Shown here piece by piece: positions 34,326 through 42,723 of a stretch of 64,000 bases of DNA (position 1 is the stretch's first letter; each line of letters starts with the position of its first letter). The notes under the pieces were generated by a model, which was not told where the DNA came from, did not search any database, and saw only the letters and a program-made list of their open reading frames with translations. This DNA comes from Enterococcus devriesei (GTDB taxonomy: Bacteria > Bacillota > Bacilli > Lactobacillales > Enterococcaceae): assembly GCF_001885905.1 (NCBI RefSeq), contig NZ_JXKM01000011.1, positions 667 through 64,666 of the forward strand, in the 5' to 3' direction. Position numbers and translations under genes: made by a program.

Positions 34326-34754
34326 ATGGATCAAGACGCTTTAAAGAAAAAACTTTCGTCAATGGAATATGCGGTGACACAAGAGAACGCGACCGAGCGA
34401 CCATTTTCTGGCAAGTATGATGATTTTTATCAAAAAGGGATCTACGTCGATGTCGTCAGTGGCGAACCCTTATTTTCTTCCAATGATAAATACGACGCTG
34501 GTTGCGGTTGGCCAGCTTTCAGCCGCCCCATCCAAAAACGTGGCGTCAAAGAAAAAGCCGATTTTTCACATGGGATGCATCGAGTGGAAATTCGCAGCAA
34601 AGAAGCCGATTCACATCTTGGTCATGTTTTTAATGACGGCCCCCAAGATCAAGGCGGCTTACGCTATTGCATCAACTCAGCGGCTTTACGCTTTGTGCCG
34701 TTTGATGAAATGGATGACGCCGGCTATGGTGAATATAAAGAAATCGTGAAGTAG
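34326..34754 (+). CDS. msrB: Peptide-methionine (R)-S-oxide reductase MsrB
   Basis: A 142-residue enzyme that reduces methionine-R-sulfoxide in proteins. Motifs include [41 protein letters not shown] and [11 protein letters not shown], the last holding the catalytic Cys. The two CxxC zinc motifs of some MsrBs are missing. GAGGGAG lies upstream of the ATG. It is a separate unit with its own terminator. Confidence 0.96.
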   Translation: MDQDALKKKLSSMEYAVTQENATERPFSGKYDDFYQKGIYVDVVSGEPLFSSNDKYDAGCGWPAFSRPIQKRGVKEKADFSHGMHRVEIRSKEADSHLGHVFNDGPQDQGGLRYCINSAALRFVPFDEMDDAGYGEYKEIVK

Positions 34755-34786
34755 ATGCGCCGGCAACCCCGGCGTATTTTTTTTTT
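34755..34786 (+). terminator. Terminator of msrB
   Basis: ATGCGCCGG (34755-34763) pairs with CCGGCGTAT (34769-34777), followed by ten T. Confidence 0.88.
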
Positions 34787-34954
34787 GCCAGTTTTCCTTT
34801 GCGCTTTAGCGTAATTAGAAAAATGATCTACGTAGGAAATTAATTTGTTGGTATTTTTCAGAAAATGTATGAAAAATATGCAAAAATTGAGCGGAGGAAA
34901 CATTTTTTTTCGCTATACTGGAAACATCATAGTTTTTTAGTTAGGGCGATCAAA

Positions 34955-35383
34955 ATGAAAATGTTTAAGGAATTAAGTTTATTATTATTGTATTCAATTA
35001 TTGGTGAAGGGTTGCGAATGTTTTTGCATTTGCCTGTGCCGGGAAGTATCATTGGGATTTTGCTCTTATTTATTTCTTTCCAAACCAAGCTGTTAAAAAC
35101 ATCGGCGATTGAAGATACCGCGAACTTTTTGTTGAATCATTTGACGATTTTATTTGTACCTGCAGGAGTCGGCTTGATGCAGTATTACGGTGCGATCAAA
35201 TATATTTGGCCGATTTTATTGGGAGCGGTAGTGCTTTGTTCGCTAGTTTCCTTAGTCGCTGTCGGCAAGACCGCCGAATTTGTCGAAAAAATTACGTTGA
35301 AGAGTCAGGAAGAAAAGGCTCGTTTAGTTGAAAAAGTTGAGAAGATTCGAGGTGAAGTCGATGATTTCAGCGCTGGCGAATAA
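34955..35383 (+). CDS. lrgA: LrgA/CidA family holin-like protein
   Basis: A 142-residue membrane protein with four hydrophobic segments and LrgA/CidA signatures: LPVPGSIIGILLLFISF near residue 30 and FVPAGVGLMQYYG near 75. A charged tail (KSQEEKARLVEKVEKI) is cytoplasmic. The family acts with LrgB/CidB in controlling murein hydrolase activity, autolysis and, in several Firmicutes, pyruvate uptake. The ATG at 34955 has TTAGGG 8 bases upstream; the longer frame from 34865 is not supported. It overlaps lrgB by 23 bases. Confidence 0.85.
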   Translation: MKMFKELSLLLLYSIIGEGLRMFLHLPVPGSIIGILLLFISFQTKLLKTSAIEDTANFLLNHLTILFVPAGVGLMQYYGAIKYIWPILLGAVVLCSLVSLVAVGKTAEFVEKITLKSQEEKARLVEKVEKIRGEVDDFSAGE

Positions 35384-36062
35384 CCCGCTGTTTGGCTTGG
35401 CTTTGACGTTGTTGATTTATACGGCTATGGACAAGCTATTGAAAAAAGTTCATATTCCCTTTATCAATCCCTTGATCGCAAGTGTCATTCTTATCATTGT
35501 TTTATTGAAACTCAGCGGAATCAGCTACAAAGCTTATAATATGGGCGGTAATTTATTTACCATGATGATCACACCGGCAACGGTGGCCTTAGCTTTGCCG
35601 TTGTATCAAAATTTTGACAAGCTCAAGCGCTATTTTTTACCGGTAATTTTAGGGACCTTGGTGGGGGTAGTCTTTAATTGTTTGATCAGTGTGTTGATCG
35701 GTCGACTATTTTCTCTTAATCAGGGCATCGTCGTTTCGCTATTGCCAAAGTCGGTAACGACCGCCATCTCAGTGGATCTTTCCAGTCAAATGGGGGGGAT
35801 CTCGCCAGTGACCTTAGCGATCGTTGTTTCCACCGGAATTTTTGGCGCTTTAGTTGGAACCAAGATTTTTAAATTATTTAAGATCGAAAGCCCCGTGGCG
35901 CAAGGAATTGCTTTAGGCAGTACCTCCCATGCTATCGGAACGGGCCGTGCTATCGAGATCGGTGAGCTTGAAGGAATTCTCGCGGGCCTATGTATCTGTG
36001 TAAATGGTCTGGTGACTGTTGCCTTGTTGCCGCTGCTCTTTCGATTGTTCGAAGGTCTTTAG
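35361..36062 (+). CDS. lrgB: LrgB/CidB family membrane protein
   Basis: A 233-residue integral membrane protein with LrgB signatures: PFINPLIASVILIIVLLKL near residue 30, FTMMITPATVALALPLYQNF near 60, LLPKSVTTAISVDLS near 125 and GLALGSTSHAIGTGRA-like sequence (IALGSTSHAIGTGRAIEIGE) near 190. It is the partner of LrgA; the pair is known in some Firmicutes to transport pyruvate and to affect autolysis. ATG 35361 has GAGGTGA upstream, inside the lrgA end. The next gene is an Mga-like regulator whose ribosome binding site is embedded in the lrgAB terminator. Confidence 0.9.
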   Translation: MISALANNPLFGLALTLLIYTAMDKLLKKVHIPFINPLIASVILIIVLLKLSGISYKAYNMGGNLFTMMITPATVALALPLYQNFDKLKRYFLPVILGTLVGVVFNCLISVLIGRLFSLNQGIVVSLLPKSVTTAISVDLSSQMGGISPVTLAIVVSTGIFGALVGTKIFKLFKIESPVAQGIALGSTSHAIGTGRAIEIGELEGILAGLCICVNGLVTVALLPLLFRLFEGL

Positions 36063-36067
36063 TAACG

Positions 36068-36113
36068 ACTCCTTGACTCTTTTTGCTAAAATAAAGAGTG
36101 AAGGAGTTTTTTT
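36068..36113 (+). terminator. lrgAB terminator hairpin that contains the next gene's ribosome binding site
   Basis: ACTCCTT-ACTCTTT (36068-36082) pairs with AAAGAGT-AAGGAGT (36093-36107), with one G/G mismatch, followed by seven T. GAAGGAG at 36100-36106 is both the 3' arm and the Shine-Dalgarno sequence of the ATG at 36114, and the T-tract is the spacer. Confidence 0.85.
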
Positions 36114-37574
36114 ATGCACATTAGAGCCGTGGAAATTCAAAGTTATGATAAAAATATTTATTACAGTCTTTGTCTATTAGAATTGATGGCTGATGGCAAG
36201 GCATATAAGCAAACAGATTTAGCCGATTTGTTAGCCGTTGATGTCCGTAGTGTCCAACGGTTATTTGAAGAACTGAGTAAAAGCTACAATCGTTTTACCG
36301 AGACGAAATTGCCTTTGTTTAAAAAAATTGGACCTCGTTATCAGTTGATGATTGTGGATCAAGCTCTAGAACAGGAGCAGTTTGCGATTGATTTGATTCG
36401 TCGCTCACTGGCTTTTCGTTTGCTGGAATTAGTCATCGCCGGGCAAGGGAAAACGGTGAAAGACCTCAGTAAAAAATTGTATCGAAGCGAGTCCACGATC
36501 CGCCGAAAACTAAAAGAATTGGCAGAAAAACTTGAACCGCTGCAGCTGGCCGTTGAACGAGGACGCGTCGTCTTTAAGGCGCCAGAATCGGTCGTGCGGA
36601 TGTATCTATCGGTTTATTATTGGCGCTTGTTCCGCGGGAAAATCTGGCCCTTTGCACCTTTACACTATCAGATGATCCAAAAAATCAGCCGCGGGATTCA
36701 AGACTTTTTTCAAGTAGCGTTGAATCCACTTAAAGCACAGCGCTTAGAATATTTAATTGGCGCGCATTTATTACGAGAGGCGCAACATTATGCGGTAGAA
36801 GATCCGCTGGCTAGTCAAGCAGTCTTAGCAGCTGATCCCTTATTCAAAGAGTTTCATACTCAGCTGCGACCAGTAATGCCCGCATATTTTCAGACACTTG
36901 GTGCAATGGGAAATCTTTTTTTAAATCTTTTGACGCGGGAGGAATATTATCATGTCCCCGCCATCACGAATAAAATTCATCAGCTATTAGCACAGGAGCC
37001 CTTTTTAGTGATGCAAGAGGTTGAGACCATCAATCAAAGATTGAAAAAGAAAATCGCCGATCCCACCGTTTGGAAAAAATTTATCGACTTGCAGGCGGAG
37101 GATTATTTGATCAGTGGGCATTTGTATCACCGTTTATTTCCCATGATCCATTTTAATATTAATGGGAAAGCTTTCTGGACCAATATTACTCAACAACAGC
37201 CGCAACTAGTTACGTTTGTTTCGGAAGTGCTGGCGGAGCACGGTAGCGAATCGATCTTGTTTGGCCGTTATCTATCAGTGCTACGTCGGCTAACCGAGTT
37301 GATTAAGCGTCCTACGCTGCGGATTTTTTTGCAAACCGATTTGCCGGAGTTTGAAGAAACAATCTTGAAAGAGGATCTGCGTCGTTTTTTAGCTAATGAG
37401 TATCAAGTCTTATTTGTTGAGGGAAAAAGCGAAGGAGATTTGTGTTTAACGACAAGTATTTTATCGGAAGTAGCCCAAGACTTGCCTACGTTGTTGATTA
37501 CGCAAGAGCTGCGGATGTCTGATTATTTGGCACTGCTTCAGTTATTACAAGGTTTCGGCGGTAAGAGTTTTTAA
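36114..37574 (+). CDS. Mga-like helix-turn-helix regulator
   Basis: A 486-residue protein with an Mga/AtxA-type layout: an HTH_Mga region at about 20-75 (YKQTDLADLLAVDVRSVQRLFEEL), a second winged helix at about 85-150 (KTVKDLSKKLYRSESTIRRKLKEL), long helical PRD-like modules in the middle, and a C-terminal EIIB-like region of about 90 residues. Mga-type proteins are transcription activators tuned by PTS phosphorylation. Target genes are unknown; the adjacent lrgAB genes are the obvious candidates. Readthrough from lrgAB would leave its ribosome binding site in a hairpin. A terminator overlaps its 3' end. Confidence 0.78.
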   Translation: MHIRAVEIQSYDKNIYYSLCLLELMADGKAYKQTDLADLLAVDVRSVQRLFEELSKSYNRFTETKLPLFKKIGPRYQLMIVDQALEQEQFAIDLIRRSLAFRLLELVIAGQGKTVKDLSKKLYRSESTIRRKLKELAEKLEPLQLAVERGRVVFKAPESVVRMYLSVYYWRLFRGKIWPFAPLHYQMIQKISRGIQDFFQVALNPLKAQRLEYLIGAHLLREAQHYAVEDPLASQAVLAADPLFKEFHTQLRPVMPAYFQTLGAMGNLFLNLLTREEYYHVPAITNKIHQLLAQEPFLVMQEVETINQRLKKKIADPTVWKKFIDLQAEDYLISGHLYHRLFPMIHFNINGKAFWTNITQQQPQLVTFVSEVLAEHGSESILFGRYLSVLRRLTELIKRPTLRIFLQTDLPEFEETILKEDLRRFLANEYQVLFVEGKSEGDLCLTTSILSEVAQDLPTLLITQELRMSDYLALLQLLQGFGGKSF

Positions 37575-37586
37575 CCGCCGTTTTTT
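37556..37586 (+). terminator. Terminator of Mga-like regulator gene
   Basis: CGGCGGT (37556-37562) pairs with ACCGCCG (37574-37580), followed by six T. The 5' arm lies in the last codons of the gene. Confidence 0.8.
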
Positions 37587-37721
37587 ATGCTAGAATAATG
37601 AGAACGTATGTGCAGAAATGCTTCTTTTTATTTTTCTTTCAAGTTGTTTGAAGCGGAGCTATTTGCAGATTTTAATGAAACGATAACTACAGAATAGTTT
37701 TCAATCCAGAAAGGATTTATT

Positions 37722-38321
37722 ATGTACGAATATATTACAGGTCGGTTGACCTTTATCAGCCCTAGTTATGTAGTGCTGGATGTAAATGGTATTGGCTACC
37801 AGATCGCGTTAGGCAATCCTTATCGTTATAGCAGCAAAATGGAGCAATCAATCACGATTTATGTGCAGCAGATCATTCGTGAGGATGCCCATTTATTGTA
37901 TGGCTTCGAGACGTTGGCTGAGAAAGAATTATTTTTACGTCTGCTTTCCGTATCGGGCATTGGACCAAAGAGCGGACTTGCAATCATGGCCAATGACGAT
38001 CACCAAGGCTTGATCCAAGCGATCGAAGCCGGGGATGTGACTTATTTGACGAAGTTTCCAGGCGTAGGGAAGAAGACCGCCCAGCAAATGGTTTTAGATT
38101 TGAAGGGCAAGCTGACTGAATTAGTGGATGACCCAATGTCGCTATTTTATGAAGGTGGCAATGATTCAAGCACGGCCTTGGCTGAAGCGATGGAAGCATT
38201 GCAGGCTTTAGGCTACAGTCCAAAGGAAATCAAGAAGGTCGAAAAGGCGTTGGAAAAAGAAACATTACAGAACACCGACGATTATTTACGAGCGGCTTTG
38301 AAATTAATGATGAAGAAATAG
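37722..38321 (+). CDS. ruvA: Holliday junction branch migration protein RuvA
   Basis: A 199-residue junction-binding subunit. The N-terminal OB domain begins [28 protein letters not shown]. Helix-hairpin-helix pairs are [16 protein letters not shown] and [23 protein letters not shown]. The C-terminal domain III (about 150-199) that contacts RuvB is present. GAAAGGA precedes the ATG. It lies 13 bases before ruvB. Confidence 0.98.
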   Translation: MYEYITGRLTFISPSYVVLDVNGIGYQIALGNPYRYSSKMEQSITIYVQQIIREDAHLLYGFETLAEKELFLRLLSVSGIGPKSGLAIMANDDHQGLIQAIEAGDVTYLTKFPGVGKKTAQQMVLDLKGKLTELVDDPMSLFYEGGNDSSTALAEAMEALQALGYSPKEIKKVEKALEKETLQNTDDYLRAALKLMMKK

Positions 38322-38334
38322 GAGGACGAGATAA

Positions 38335-39336
38335 ATGGATGAAGAGCGTTTACTTTCACCTGACGCGGATGAAAATGATAAAAGTTTAGAAAAATCACTG
38401 CGTCCTCGTTACCTTGCACAATACATCGGGCAAGATAAGGTCAAACAGGAGCTGTCGATTTATATCGAAGCGGCGAAAAATCGACAGGAAGCATTGGATC
38501 ATGTCTTGCTTTATGGACCACCCGGCTTAGGGAAAACCACGATGGCGATGGTGATCGCTAATGAAATGGATGTACAGATTCGTTCTACCAGTGGGCCCGC
38601 GATCGAACGGCCGGGGGATCTGGTCGCGATTTTAAATGAGTTGGAACCGGGGGATGTCTTATTTATTGATGAGATTCATCGCTTGCCACGGGTAGCGGAG
38701 GAAACTTTGTATTCTGCCATGGAAGATTATTATGTCGATATCATGGTGGGCCAAGGGCCAACCGCTCATCCGGTGCATTTTCCATTACCGCCTTTTACTT
38801 TGGTAGGAGCAACGACGCGAGCTGGGATGCTCTCAGCACCGCTACGGGATCGTTTCGGGATCATTTCTCACATGGAGTATTATGAGGAAGAAGATTTGCG
38901 GGAGATCGTTTTGCGTTCGGCGGATATTTTTGAAACGGAGATCGTGGAAACAGGTGCAGTTGAGATTGCGCGCCGTTCACGAGGGACCCCCCGGATCGCC
39001 AATCGTTTGTTGAAACGAATCCGTGATTTCGCGCAAGTCCAATCGGATGGGGTGATCAATCAGCAGATCGCAGACCAAGCGTTGCGGTTACTGCAAGTAG
39101 ATGAAGCGGGACTGGACTATATCGATCAGAAATTATTAAAAACTATGATCGAGTTGTATCATGGTGGACCAATCGGTTTAAGCACCTTAGCCGTCAACAT
39201 CGGTGAGGAGCGCGAGACAGTGGAGGATATGTACGAGCCTTATTTGATTCAAAAAGGCTTCATTAAACGGACGCCTCGCGGTCGGATGGCGACCCCTTTA
39301 GCATATGAACATTTTAATTATCCTTATCAAGCATAG
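38335..39336 (+). CDS. ruvB: Holliday junction ATP-dependent helicase RuvB
   Basis: A 333-residue AAA+ motor. It has Walker [12 protein letters not shown] near residue 60, Walker [12 protein letters not shown] near 105, sensor [19 protein letters not shown] near 150, and the C-terminal winged helix with [26 protein letters not shown]. With RuvA it drives branch migration of Holliday junctions. AGGAGG precedes the ATG. Confidence 0.98.
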   Translation: MDEERLLSPDADENDKSLEKSLRPRYLAQYIGQDKVKQELSIYIEAAKNRQEALDHVLLYGPPGLGKTTMAMVIANEMDVQIRSTSGPAIERPGDLVAILNELEPGDVLFIDEIHRLPRVAEETLYSAMEDYYVDIMVGQGPTAHPVHFPLPPFTLVGATTRAGMLSAPLRDRFGIISHMEYYEEEDLREIVLRSADIFETEIVETGAVEIARRSRGTPRIANRLLKRIRDFAQVQSDGVINQQIADQALRLLQVDEAGLDYIDQKLLKTMIELYHGGPIGLSTLAVNIGEERETVEDMYEPYLIQKGFIKRTPRGRMATPLAYEHFNYPYQA

Positions 39337-39347
39337 AAGGTGAATCG

Positions 39348-39923
39348 ATGGCGGAAGGAAAAGCTACCAAAGAAATTTTGGTCAAGGCGCTAGTTGCTTT
39401 GTGCCAAACAAAAAATTATGACAAGATCACTGTTCAGGACATCAGTCAGTCGGCCGGCTTGAACCGCCAAACGTTTTACTATCATTTTAAAGATAAGAAT
39501 GATTTATTGCGTTACGCCTATTATCAGCGGGGCATGCAATACCTGATATCCAGTGAGCTGTCACTGGAAAATTGGGAAGAAGCGGTCTTGAAGATGCTGA
39601 AGCAAATGCAGGAGTGTCATCAATTTTATTTGAATACAGTCACGGCTGAGTCAGAGGTTTTGACGAAAGATTTTACTGATCTAGCCAAAAGCTTATTTGT
39701 ACGTTTGTTTGATGATGTCGATCAAGAAGGCGAGCTGTCTTTGACCGATAAAGAATTTTATGCCCGCTTTTTGGCGTATGGCTGCGGCGGAATTTTAACG
39801 GATTGGTTATTAGCCGGAGCCGAGCAGCCGCCAATCACGATCGCAGCGCAGTTGTTTCGTTTTGCGAAAGACATTGAATTTTTTGCGTATCGTTTATACG
39901 AAAAAGACTGGCATGAGAGCTAA
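39348..39923 (+). CDS. TetR-family transcriptional regulator (DhaS-like)
   Basis: A 191-residue regulator. The N-terminal TetR helix-turn-helix spans residues 10-55 (ITVQDISQSAGLNRQTFYYHFKDKNDLL). The C-terminal domain has the pattern of TetR_C DhaS/YxeB-type proteins, ending in FAKDIEFFAYRLYE. Its ligand and targets are not known; some relatives activate dihydroxyacetone kinase operons, but none is here. It starts 12 bases after ruvB and ends 2 bases before a convergent dehydrogenase gene. Confidence 0.82.
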   Translation: MAEGKATKEILVKALVALCQTKNYDKITVQDISQSAGLNRQTFYYHFKDKNDLLRYAYYQRGMQYLISSELSLENWEEAVLKMLKQMQECHQFYLNTVTAESEVLTKDFTDLAKSLFVRLFDDVDQEGELSLTDKEFYARFLAYGCGGILTDWLLAGAEQPPITIAAQLFRFAKDIEFFAYRLYEKDWHES

Positions 39924-39936
39924 GCTCATGTCAGTC
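39901..39936 (-). terminator. Terminator in convergent overlap of tetR-like and dehydrogenase genes
   Basis: GACTGGCATGAG (39906-39917) pairs with CTCATGTCAGTC (39925-39936), one wobble. An A-run at 39901-39905 gives a T-tract on the minus strand. The stem uses the last codons of both genes. Confidence 0.75.
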
Positions 39937-40894
39937 CATTTACGATGTATTTGATTGGCTGTTGGTTTAATAAGGCAATCGCGTTTTTCGCGACGATCTC
40001 GGCCATTTGATCACGGGCTTCTACGCTAGCATTACCGATGTGAGGCGTCAGAATGACGTTGTCGAAGTCTTTCAAGGCTTCGGTGACTTTTGGTTCGAAT
40101 TCATAAACGTCTAAAGCAGCACCGGCAAGCTGATGATTCTTCAAGGCTTCAACAAGTGCGACTTCGTCAATCAAAGGTCCACGAGCGGCGTTGATTAAAA
40201 AGGCGCTGTCTTTCATTTGGGAAAAACTCTCGCTGCTTAACAGGTGGTGAGTAGCTTCCGTTAAGGGTGCATGTAAGCTTAGAACATCGGCCTGCTGAAT
40301 GACCTCAGCTTGTGACAGATAGGTTGCCTGTAAACTTTCTTCTACTTCAGAAGCTAGTGGGTGGCGTTGATTGTAAATAAGCTTCATTCCAAAGGCCTGC
40401 ATCATTTTTCCTAAGGCTTGCCCAATTTGGCCCATGCCGATGATCCCTAAGGTTTTGTCTTTTAATTCGTGTCCTAAGAAAAATAGTGGTGCCCAGCCCT
40501 CAAAGCCTTCATGATGCATCAAGCGATCACCTTCAACGATCCGGCGAGATAATGCGATGATTAAGCCAGCGGTCAATTCAGCCGTAGCGTTTGTTGAAAC
40601 CACGGGTGTGTTGGTTACATAGATTTTTTGCTCTTTTGCATAAGCGGCATCAATATTATTAAAGCCTGCACCGAAGTTAGCAATCAGCTTCAAATTTGGC
40701 GCTGCGTCAATCACTTCGCGATCCACTTGGGTTGATAGCGGACAAATCAATACTTCGCAATCCGCAACATTTTTCAGCAATTCTTTTTTTGAGATTAAAC
40801 CAGTGCCTTCAAACACCTTGTATTCAAGCGCGGCTTCTTTTAATAGCTGTGTTCCAAGCTCAGGAAGTTTGGCGGAAAGATAAATTTTACTCAT
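39926..40894 (-). CDS. D-isomer-specific 2-hydroxyacid dehydrogenase
   Basis: A 322-residue NAD(P)-dependent reductase of 2-oxo acids. The Rossmann motif GIIGMGQIGQALG is near residue 150; the catalytic Arg is in NAARGPLIDE near 235, the Glu in ALDVYEFEP near 264, and the His in ILTPHIGNAS near 282. These features fit glyoxylate/hydroxypyruvate or D-lactate-type dehydrogenases; the substrate is not clear. The ATG is in an AT-rich divergent region with the phosphatase gene, and the two promoters share about 50 bases. Confidence 0.93.
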   Translation of the reverse strand: MSKIYLSAKLPELGTQLLKEAALEYKVFEGTGLISKKELLKNVADCEVLICPLSTQVDREVIDAAPNLKLIANFGAGFNNIDAAYAKEQKIYVTNTPVVSTNATAELTAGLIIALSRRIVEGDRLMHHEGFEGWAPLFFLGHELKDKTLGIIGMGQIGQALGKMMQAFGMKLIYNQRHPLASEVEESLQATYLSQAEVIQQADVLSLHAPLTEATHHLLSSESFSQMKDSAFLINAARGPLIDEVALVEALKNHQLAGAALDVYEFEPKVTEALKDFDNVILTPHIGNASVEARDQMAEIVAKNAIALLNQQPIKYIVNGLT

Positions 40895-40946
40895 TTACGA
40901 TCCCTCATTTCATTTGATAAATTGACTATAGCACAGGAGGAATAAC

Positions 40947-41405
40947 ATGAAAAAGATTCTATTCGTTTGTATGGGAAATATTTGCCGTTCGCCGATGGCA
41001 GAAGCGATATTTCGTGATGCTTTTGAACAGCAGAAAGAAGAAAATTTTCAAGTCGACTCGGCTGCCACCAGTCAATGGGAGATTGGCAATCCGCCGCATC
41101 GTGGCACGGAAAAAATCTTGGCCACACATCATATCTCGACGAAAGGGATGCGGGCTCGGCAAGTAAGTACGACTGATTTTTATGAAGCGGATTATATTAT
41201 CGGCATGGATCAGGAAAACGTTCGTGACCTAAAAGCAATCGCACCGGCGGAAACGAAAGAGAAGATTTATTTATATTTGGATCGCGTCCCCGGACATGCG
41301 GGAGAAAGTATTCCTGATCCCTGGTACACGGGTGATTTTGAGGAAACTTATGAATTGATTCAAAAAGGATTAAATGATTGGTTAACTTTTTTTGAAAAAG
41401 GCTAG
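40947..41405 (+). CDS. Low-molecular-weight protein tyrosine phosphatase
   Basis: A 152-residue enzyme. The catalytic P-loop is VCMGNICRSP (Cys8, Arg14 in a C-X5-R frame), and the general acid Asp is in IPDPWYTGDFEETY near residue 118. It should act on phosphotyrosine proteins, possibly including capsule-synthesis tyrosine kinases, but no such kinase is encoded here. AGGAGG is positioned before the ATG. The next gene starts about 70 bases later. Confidence 0.93.
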   Translation: MKKILFVCMGNICRSPMAEAIFRDAFEQQKEENFQVDSAATSQWEIGNPPHRGTEKILATHHISTKGMRARQVSTTDFYEADYIIGMDQENVRDLKAIAPAETKEKIYLYLDRVPGHAGESIPDPWYTGDFEETYELIQKGLNDWLTFFEKG

Positions 41406-41477
41406 TTTCCTTGTTTTTTCCAAAAAATTTAAGTAAAATCATACTACATAAACATGCTCTTGGTAGGAGGAAGCCGA

Positions 41478-41840
41478 ATGACTAAAAGCGAGAAGCCTAA
41501 AAAGAATTTAATTAAGCTGTTTTCGAATTCATCATATCGTTTCATCTCGGATTTTTTGAATGATTCTGCTGAAAAACGTGCGCAAGAGCAAGCTAATGAG
41601 AATATTTTTCTCAAGTTGAAGATGGCTTCTTTGCAAAATAGTTTAGTCGTCCTTCAAGTTCAAGATGAAAAAGATGAAGAAAAATTTGAAACGATCTCAG
41701 GTTGGCTGCCGAAAGTAGTCACCAATGATTCCATTGTGATTCGTACACAAGAAAATCAACTAGTGATGCTGACGATCGATCGGATCAAAAAAGTCACGAC
41801 CTTGTCGCCTAGCGGTGATCAAGAAAGTATTTCACGATAA
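41478..41840 (+). CDS. Hypothetical conserved-looking protein
   Basis: A 120-residue protein that I do not recognise. A basic N-terminal part (KSEKPKKNLIKLF) is followed by a helical segment (DSAEKRAQEQANENIFLKLKMA), then a beta-rich C-terminal part (ETISGWLPKVV, SIVIRTQENQLVMLTIDRIKKVTTL) that resembles a small SH3/LSM-type barrel and, weakly, YolD-like proteins. TAGGAGG at 41462-41468 lies 9 bases before ATG 41478. It is not membrane bound. It lies between a tyrosine phosphatase and the TPP riboswitch. Confidence 0.65.
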   Translation: MTKSEKPKKNLIKLFSNSSYRFISDFLNDSAEKRAQEQANENIFLKLKMASLQNSLVVLQVQDEKDEEKFETISGWLPKVVTNDSIVIRTQENQLVMLTIDRIKKVTTLSPSGDQESISR

Positions 41841-41911
41841 AAGTATTTTATACATTTACGACTAGGCAGATATCTGCTATACTCTCAATGTAATTAAAAA
41901 TAGAATAGTAC

Positions 41912-42056
41912 TTTCACAAAGGGGAGCCTTCGGGCTGAGATTGAGATTACTCTAAACCCTAGTACCTGTTTCGGTCATTCGAGCGTAGGAATTGTGATGA
42001 AGTAATGATATTACTTCTCCTTTGTGGACTGTATGTTCAAAAGGAGGAGTTTTTTT
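41912..42056 (+). promoter_or_regulatory. TPP riboswitch with terminator/SD-sequestering expression platform
   Basis: The thi-box core is clear: GGGCTGAGATT near 41933, CCCTAGTACCTG near 41957 and GCGTAGGAATTGTGATGA near 41984. Helix P1 is formed by TTCACAA (41913-41919) with TTGTGA (41992-41997). Without ligand, CACAAAGGGGAG (41915-41926) can instead pair with the CTCCTTTGTG segment at 42017-42026. When P1 forms, CTCCTTT (42017-42023) is free to pair with AAAGGAG (42040-42046), giving a hairpin followed by seven T that both terminates transcription and buries the thiT ribosome binding site. TPP should therefore switch the gene off. Confidence 0.92.
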
Positions 42057-42641
42057 ATGAGTAAGACAAGAATTATGATTGAAGGAACGATCGTAGCGGC
42101 ATTGGCTTTTATGCTGTCGCTGATTCCAACAACGATCGGCAGCAGCTTCACGATTTCATTAGGAATGATTCCTATGACGTTGTTCGCTTTGCGCCGTGGG
42201 GTGAAACCGGCGCTATTATCGGCCTTTATTTGGGGGATTTTACATTTTCCGGCGGGGGATGTTTATTTTCTTAGCGTCGTTCAAGTATTGATTGAATACC
42301 CGATTGCCTTTACATTCGCCGGTTTCGCAGGACTCTATGCGAAAAAAGTTCAACAAGCATTAATGGACCAAGATTTGAGGTCCGCTCGCAAAAATATCGT
42401 TTATGGCGCGCTGGTGGGAACGGGAGCAAGATTTTTCTGGCACTTTGTTGCCGGTGTCGTTTTCTGGGGCAGCTATGCCTTGTGGGGAATGAATCCGTGG
42501 ATCTTTTCCTTTGTCATGAATGGCGCCAGCGGATTGGCGACAGCGATCATCACGGCAATTGTGGCCGTTCTAATCTTAGAAAAAGTACCCCAGCTGTATT
42601 TGCCTAAAGATGGCAACTTGATTGAAAAGCACAGCCATTAA
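42057..42641 (+). CDS. thiT: Thiamine ECF transporter S component ThiT
   Basis: A 194-residue membrane protein with six helices. It has ThiT-typical motifs: the SLGMIPMTLFALRRGVKPAL loop, IWGILHFPAGDVYFLSVVQVLIEYPIAF, the thiamine-binding region GARFFWHFVAGVVFWG and NGASGLATAI. It binds thiamine with high affinity and uses the shared ECF energising module encoded elsewhere. ATG 42057 is chosen, 7 T after AGGAGGAG; the frame from 42024 would start inside the riboswitch. It is regulated by the TPP riboswitch. The thiN gene at 58.8 kb turns the imported thiamine into TPP. Confidence 0.96.
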   Translation: MSKTRIMIEGTIVAALAFMLSLIPTTIGSSFTISLGMIPMTLFALRRGVKPALLSAFIWGILHFPAGDVYFLSVVQVLIEYPIAFTFAGFAGLYAKKVQQALMDQDLRSARKNIVYGALVGTGARFFWHFVAGVVFWGSYALWGMNPWIFSFVMNGASGLATAIITAIVAVLILEKVPQLYLPKDGNLIEKHSH

Positions 42642-42673
42642 TCGAGGTTTTGACAGAGCAATCCCCGTCATAC

Positions 42674-42723
42674 AAAAAAAGCATTGGCTTTTGGAAATCT
42701 TTTCCAGAGGCGAATGCTTTTTT
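42674..42723. terminator. Terminator between thiT and a convergent gene
   Basis: AAAAAAGCATT...GGC...TTTTGGAAA pairs with TTTCCAGA...GGC-type loop...GAATGCTTTTTT, a long stem with two small internal loops. A T-tract on each side suits both convergent genes. Confidence 0.8.
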
